From an uncultured Verrucomicrobiota bacterium (GTDB lineage: Bacteria; Verrucomicrobiota; Verrucomicrobiia; Opitutales; Opitutaceae), in the NCBI GenBank assembly GCA_903919625.1, contig CAIXIZ010000299.1, positions 1 through 5,666 of the forward strand: DNA of 5,666 nucleotides. Reading direction: 5' to 3'. The notes under the pieces were generated by a model that did no database searches, was not told the origin of the DNA, and was given only the letters and a program-made list of their open reading frames with translations. A program made the position numbers and the translations under genes. Shown here one piece after another: positions 5,086 through 5,666 of this stretch (positions within the stretch are counted from its first letter, which is position 1; the number at the start of each line of letters is the position of its first letter).

Positions 5086-5666
5086 ATGTCCCGCCTCGCC
5101 AAATTTTCCTTCTGCCTGCTGTCGCTATTTGCGTCGGGCCTGCCCGCTTCCGCCGCGGAGGCGGCGCATGAGGCGGTGTCGGCAAAGGCGCTGCCACTAT
5201 TTCATCTTGGGCCTTTGACCATCACCAATAGCATGGCCACGAGCTGGATAGTTGGCCTGCTGTTGTTACTCGCGATTAAAATCACGGTAAAAAAGCCTCA
5301 GCTCGTGCCTTCGCGGGGACAGGCGGTAATTGAAAACATGGTTGATGGCTTGCGTGAACTGCTGGAACCGATCATTGGCAAAAAGGCCATGCCGGCAGCG
5401 TTTCCGTTGCTGCTCTGTTTCTTCATTTTCATCCTCATGAACAACTGGAGCGGATTGCTGCCGGGAGTCGGCACAATCGGCTGGGGGCATACAGATGCGT
5501 CAGGCCATTTTGAAATGGACACCCCATTGATCCGGCCCGCGAACGCCGACTTCAACGGCACCATTGCGCTCGCGCTGATATCTTTTGGGGCGTGGCTTGT
5601 CATCGTCTTCAAATATGCGGGGCCGAAACTGATTTTGCAGGATATCTTTGGCAACAAGGCCGACAA
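5086..5666 (+). CDS. atpB: AtpB, F0F1 ATP synthase subunit a (3'-truncated by window end)
   Basis: Subunit a forms the proton half-channels next to the c-ring in the membrane sector of ATP synthase. The frame is open from the ATG at 5086 to the window end (193 full codons). Residues 1-24 look like a signal peptide (Arg and Lys, then a hydrophobic stretch, then SASAAEA). Membrane segments lie at about 50-67, 104-128 and 157-177. The family stretch TPLIRPANADFNGTIALAL (146-164) identifies it. The essential Arg in a later helix is beyond the window. Signal-peptide-like N termini on AtpB are known in some Gram-negative phyla. No Shine-Dalgarno is visible before 5086. An in-frame TTG at 5041 exists but would spoil the signal-peptide-like start. 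It is probably at or near the head of an atp operon, with atpE and atpF expected next. Confidence 0.93.
   Translation, partial: MSRLAKFSFCLLSLFASGLPASAAEAAHEAVSAKALPLFHLGPLTITNSMATSWIVGLLLLLAIKITVKKPQLVPSRGQAVIENMVDGLRELLEPIIGKKAMPAAFPLLLCFFIFILMNNWSGLLPGVGTIGWGHTDASGHFEMDTPLIRPANADFNGTIALALISFGAWLVIVFKYAGPKLILQDIFGNKAD

Noticed and set aside
4982..5218. Small + strand frame starting at 4982
   Set aside because: It runs through the leader repeats and overlaps atpB out of frame, with a Pro/Arg/Cys-rich product typical of a shadow frame.
5298..5666. Minus-strand open frame at the window end
   Set aside because: The + strand encodes AtpB with its membrane helices and family motif throughout; the minus frame is a shadow.

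Overview
The window holds five protein-coding genes, all on the + strand: the 3' part of mnmG (tRNA wobble-uridine modification), a phoB/phoR-type two-component pair, trmB (tRNA m7G46 methyltransferase), and the 5' part of atpB (F0 subunit a of ATP synthase). The gene set is core chromosomal. No rRNA, tRNA, CRISPR array, transposase or phage gene was seen. The protein style (MnmG with an FHVEQ insert and an EYYVNG motif, a PhoB/PhoR-like pair, AtpB with a signal-peptide-like N terminus) and the CCACGGATTTCACGGATT-type intergenic repeat suggest a Gram-negative environmental bacterium, most likely Verrucomicrobiota (perhaps Opitutae). This is judged from memory, without a database search.

Layout. 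Positions 1-1772 are mnmG, cut at its 5' end just at the CNPAIGG motif. Inside it lies a perfect 16-bp palindrome identical to a canonical ParB-binding parS site (574-589). Positions 1773-2168 are a 396-nt non-coding gap with an imperfect 19-bp inverted repeat (1864-1927) and the presumed phoB promoter. Positions 2169-4909 look like one transcription unit: phoB, 66 nt, phoR, then trmB. The longest trmB frame overlaps the phoR stop by 4 nt, but an internal ATG is the likelier start. Positions 4910-5085 are a 176-nt leader rich in inverted repeats, including a perfect 9-bp pair (5019-5027/5048-5056). From 5086 to the window end runs atpB, probably the first or an early gene of an atp operon.

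How the genes relate. PhoR and PhoB would form a phosphorelay, probably for phosphate limitation. MnmG and TrmB are both tRNA modification enzymes but act on different positions. AtpB belongs to the energy-conserving ATP synthase. There is no sign of a single shared pathway. Base composition changes sharply between mnmG (moderate to low GC, especially near its 3' end) and the GC-rich phoB-phoR-trmB block.

No clearly novel system is present. The best points for follow-up are the parS site embedded in mnmG, the composition break with an adjacent dispersed-type repeat, and the long inverted repeat in front of atpB.
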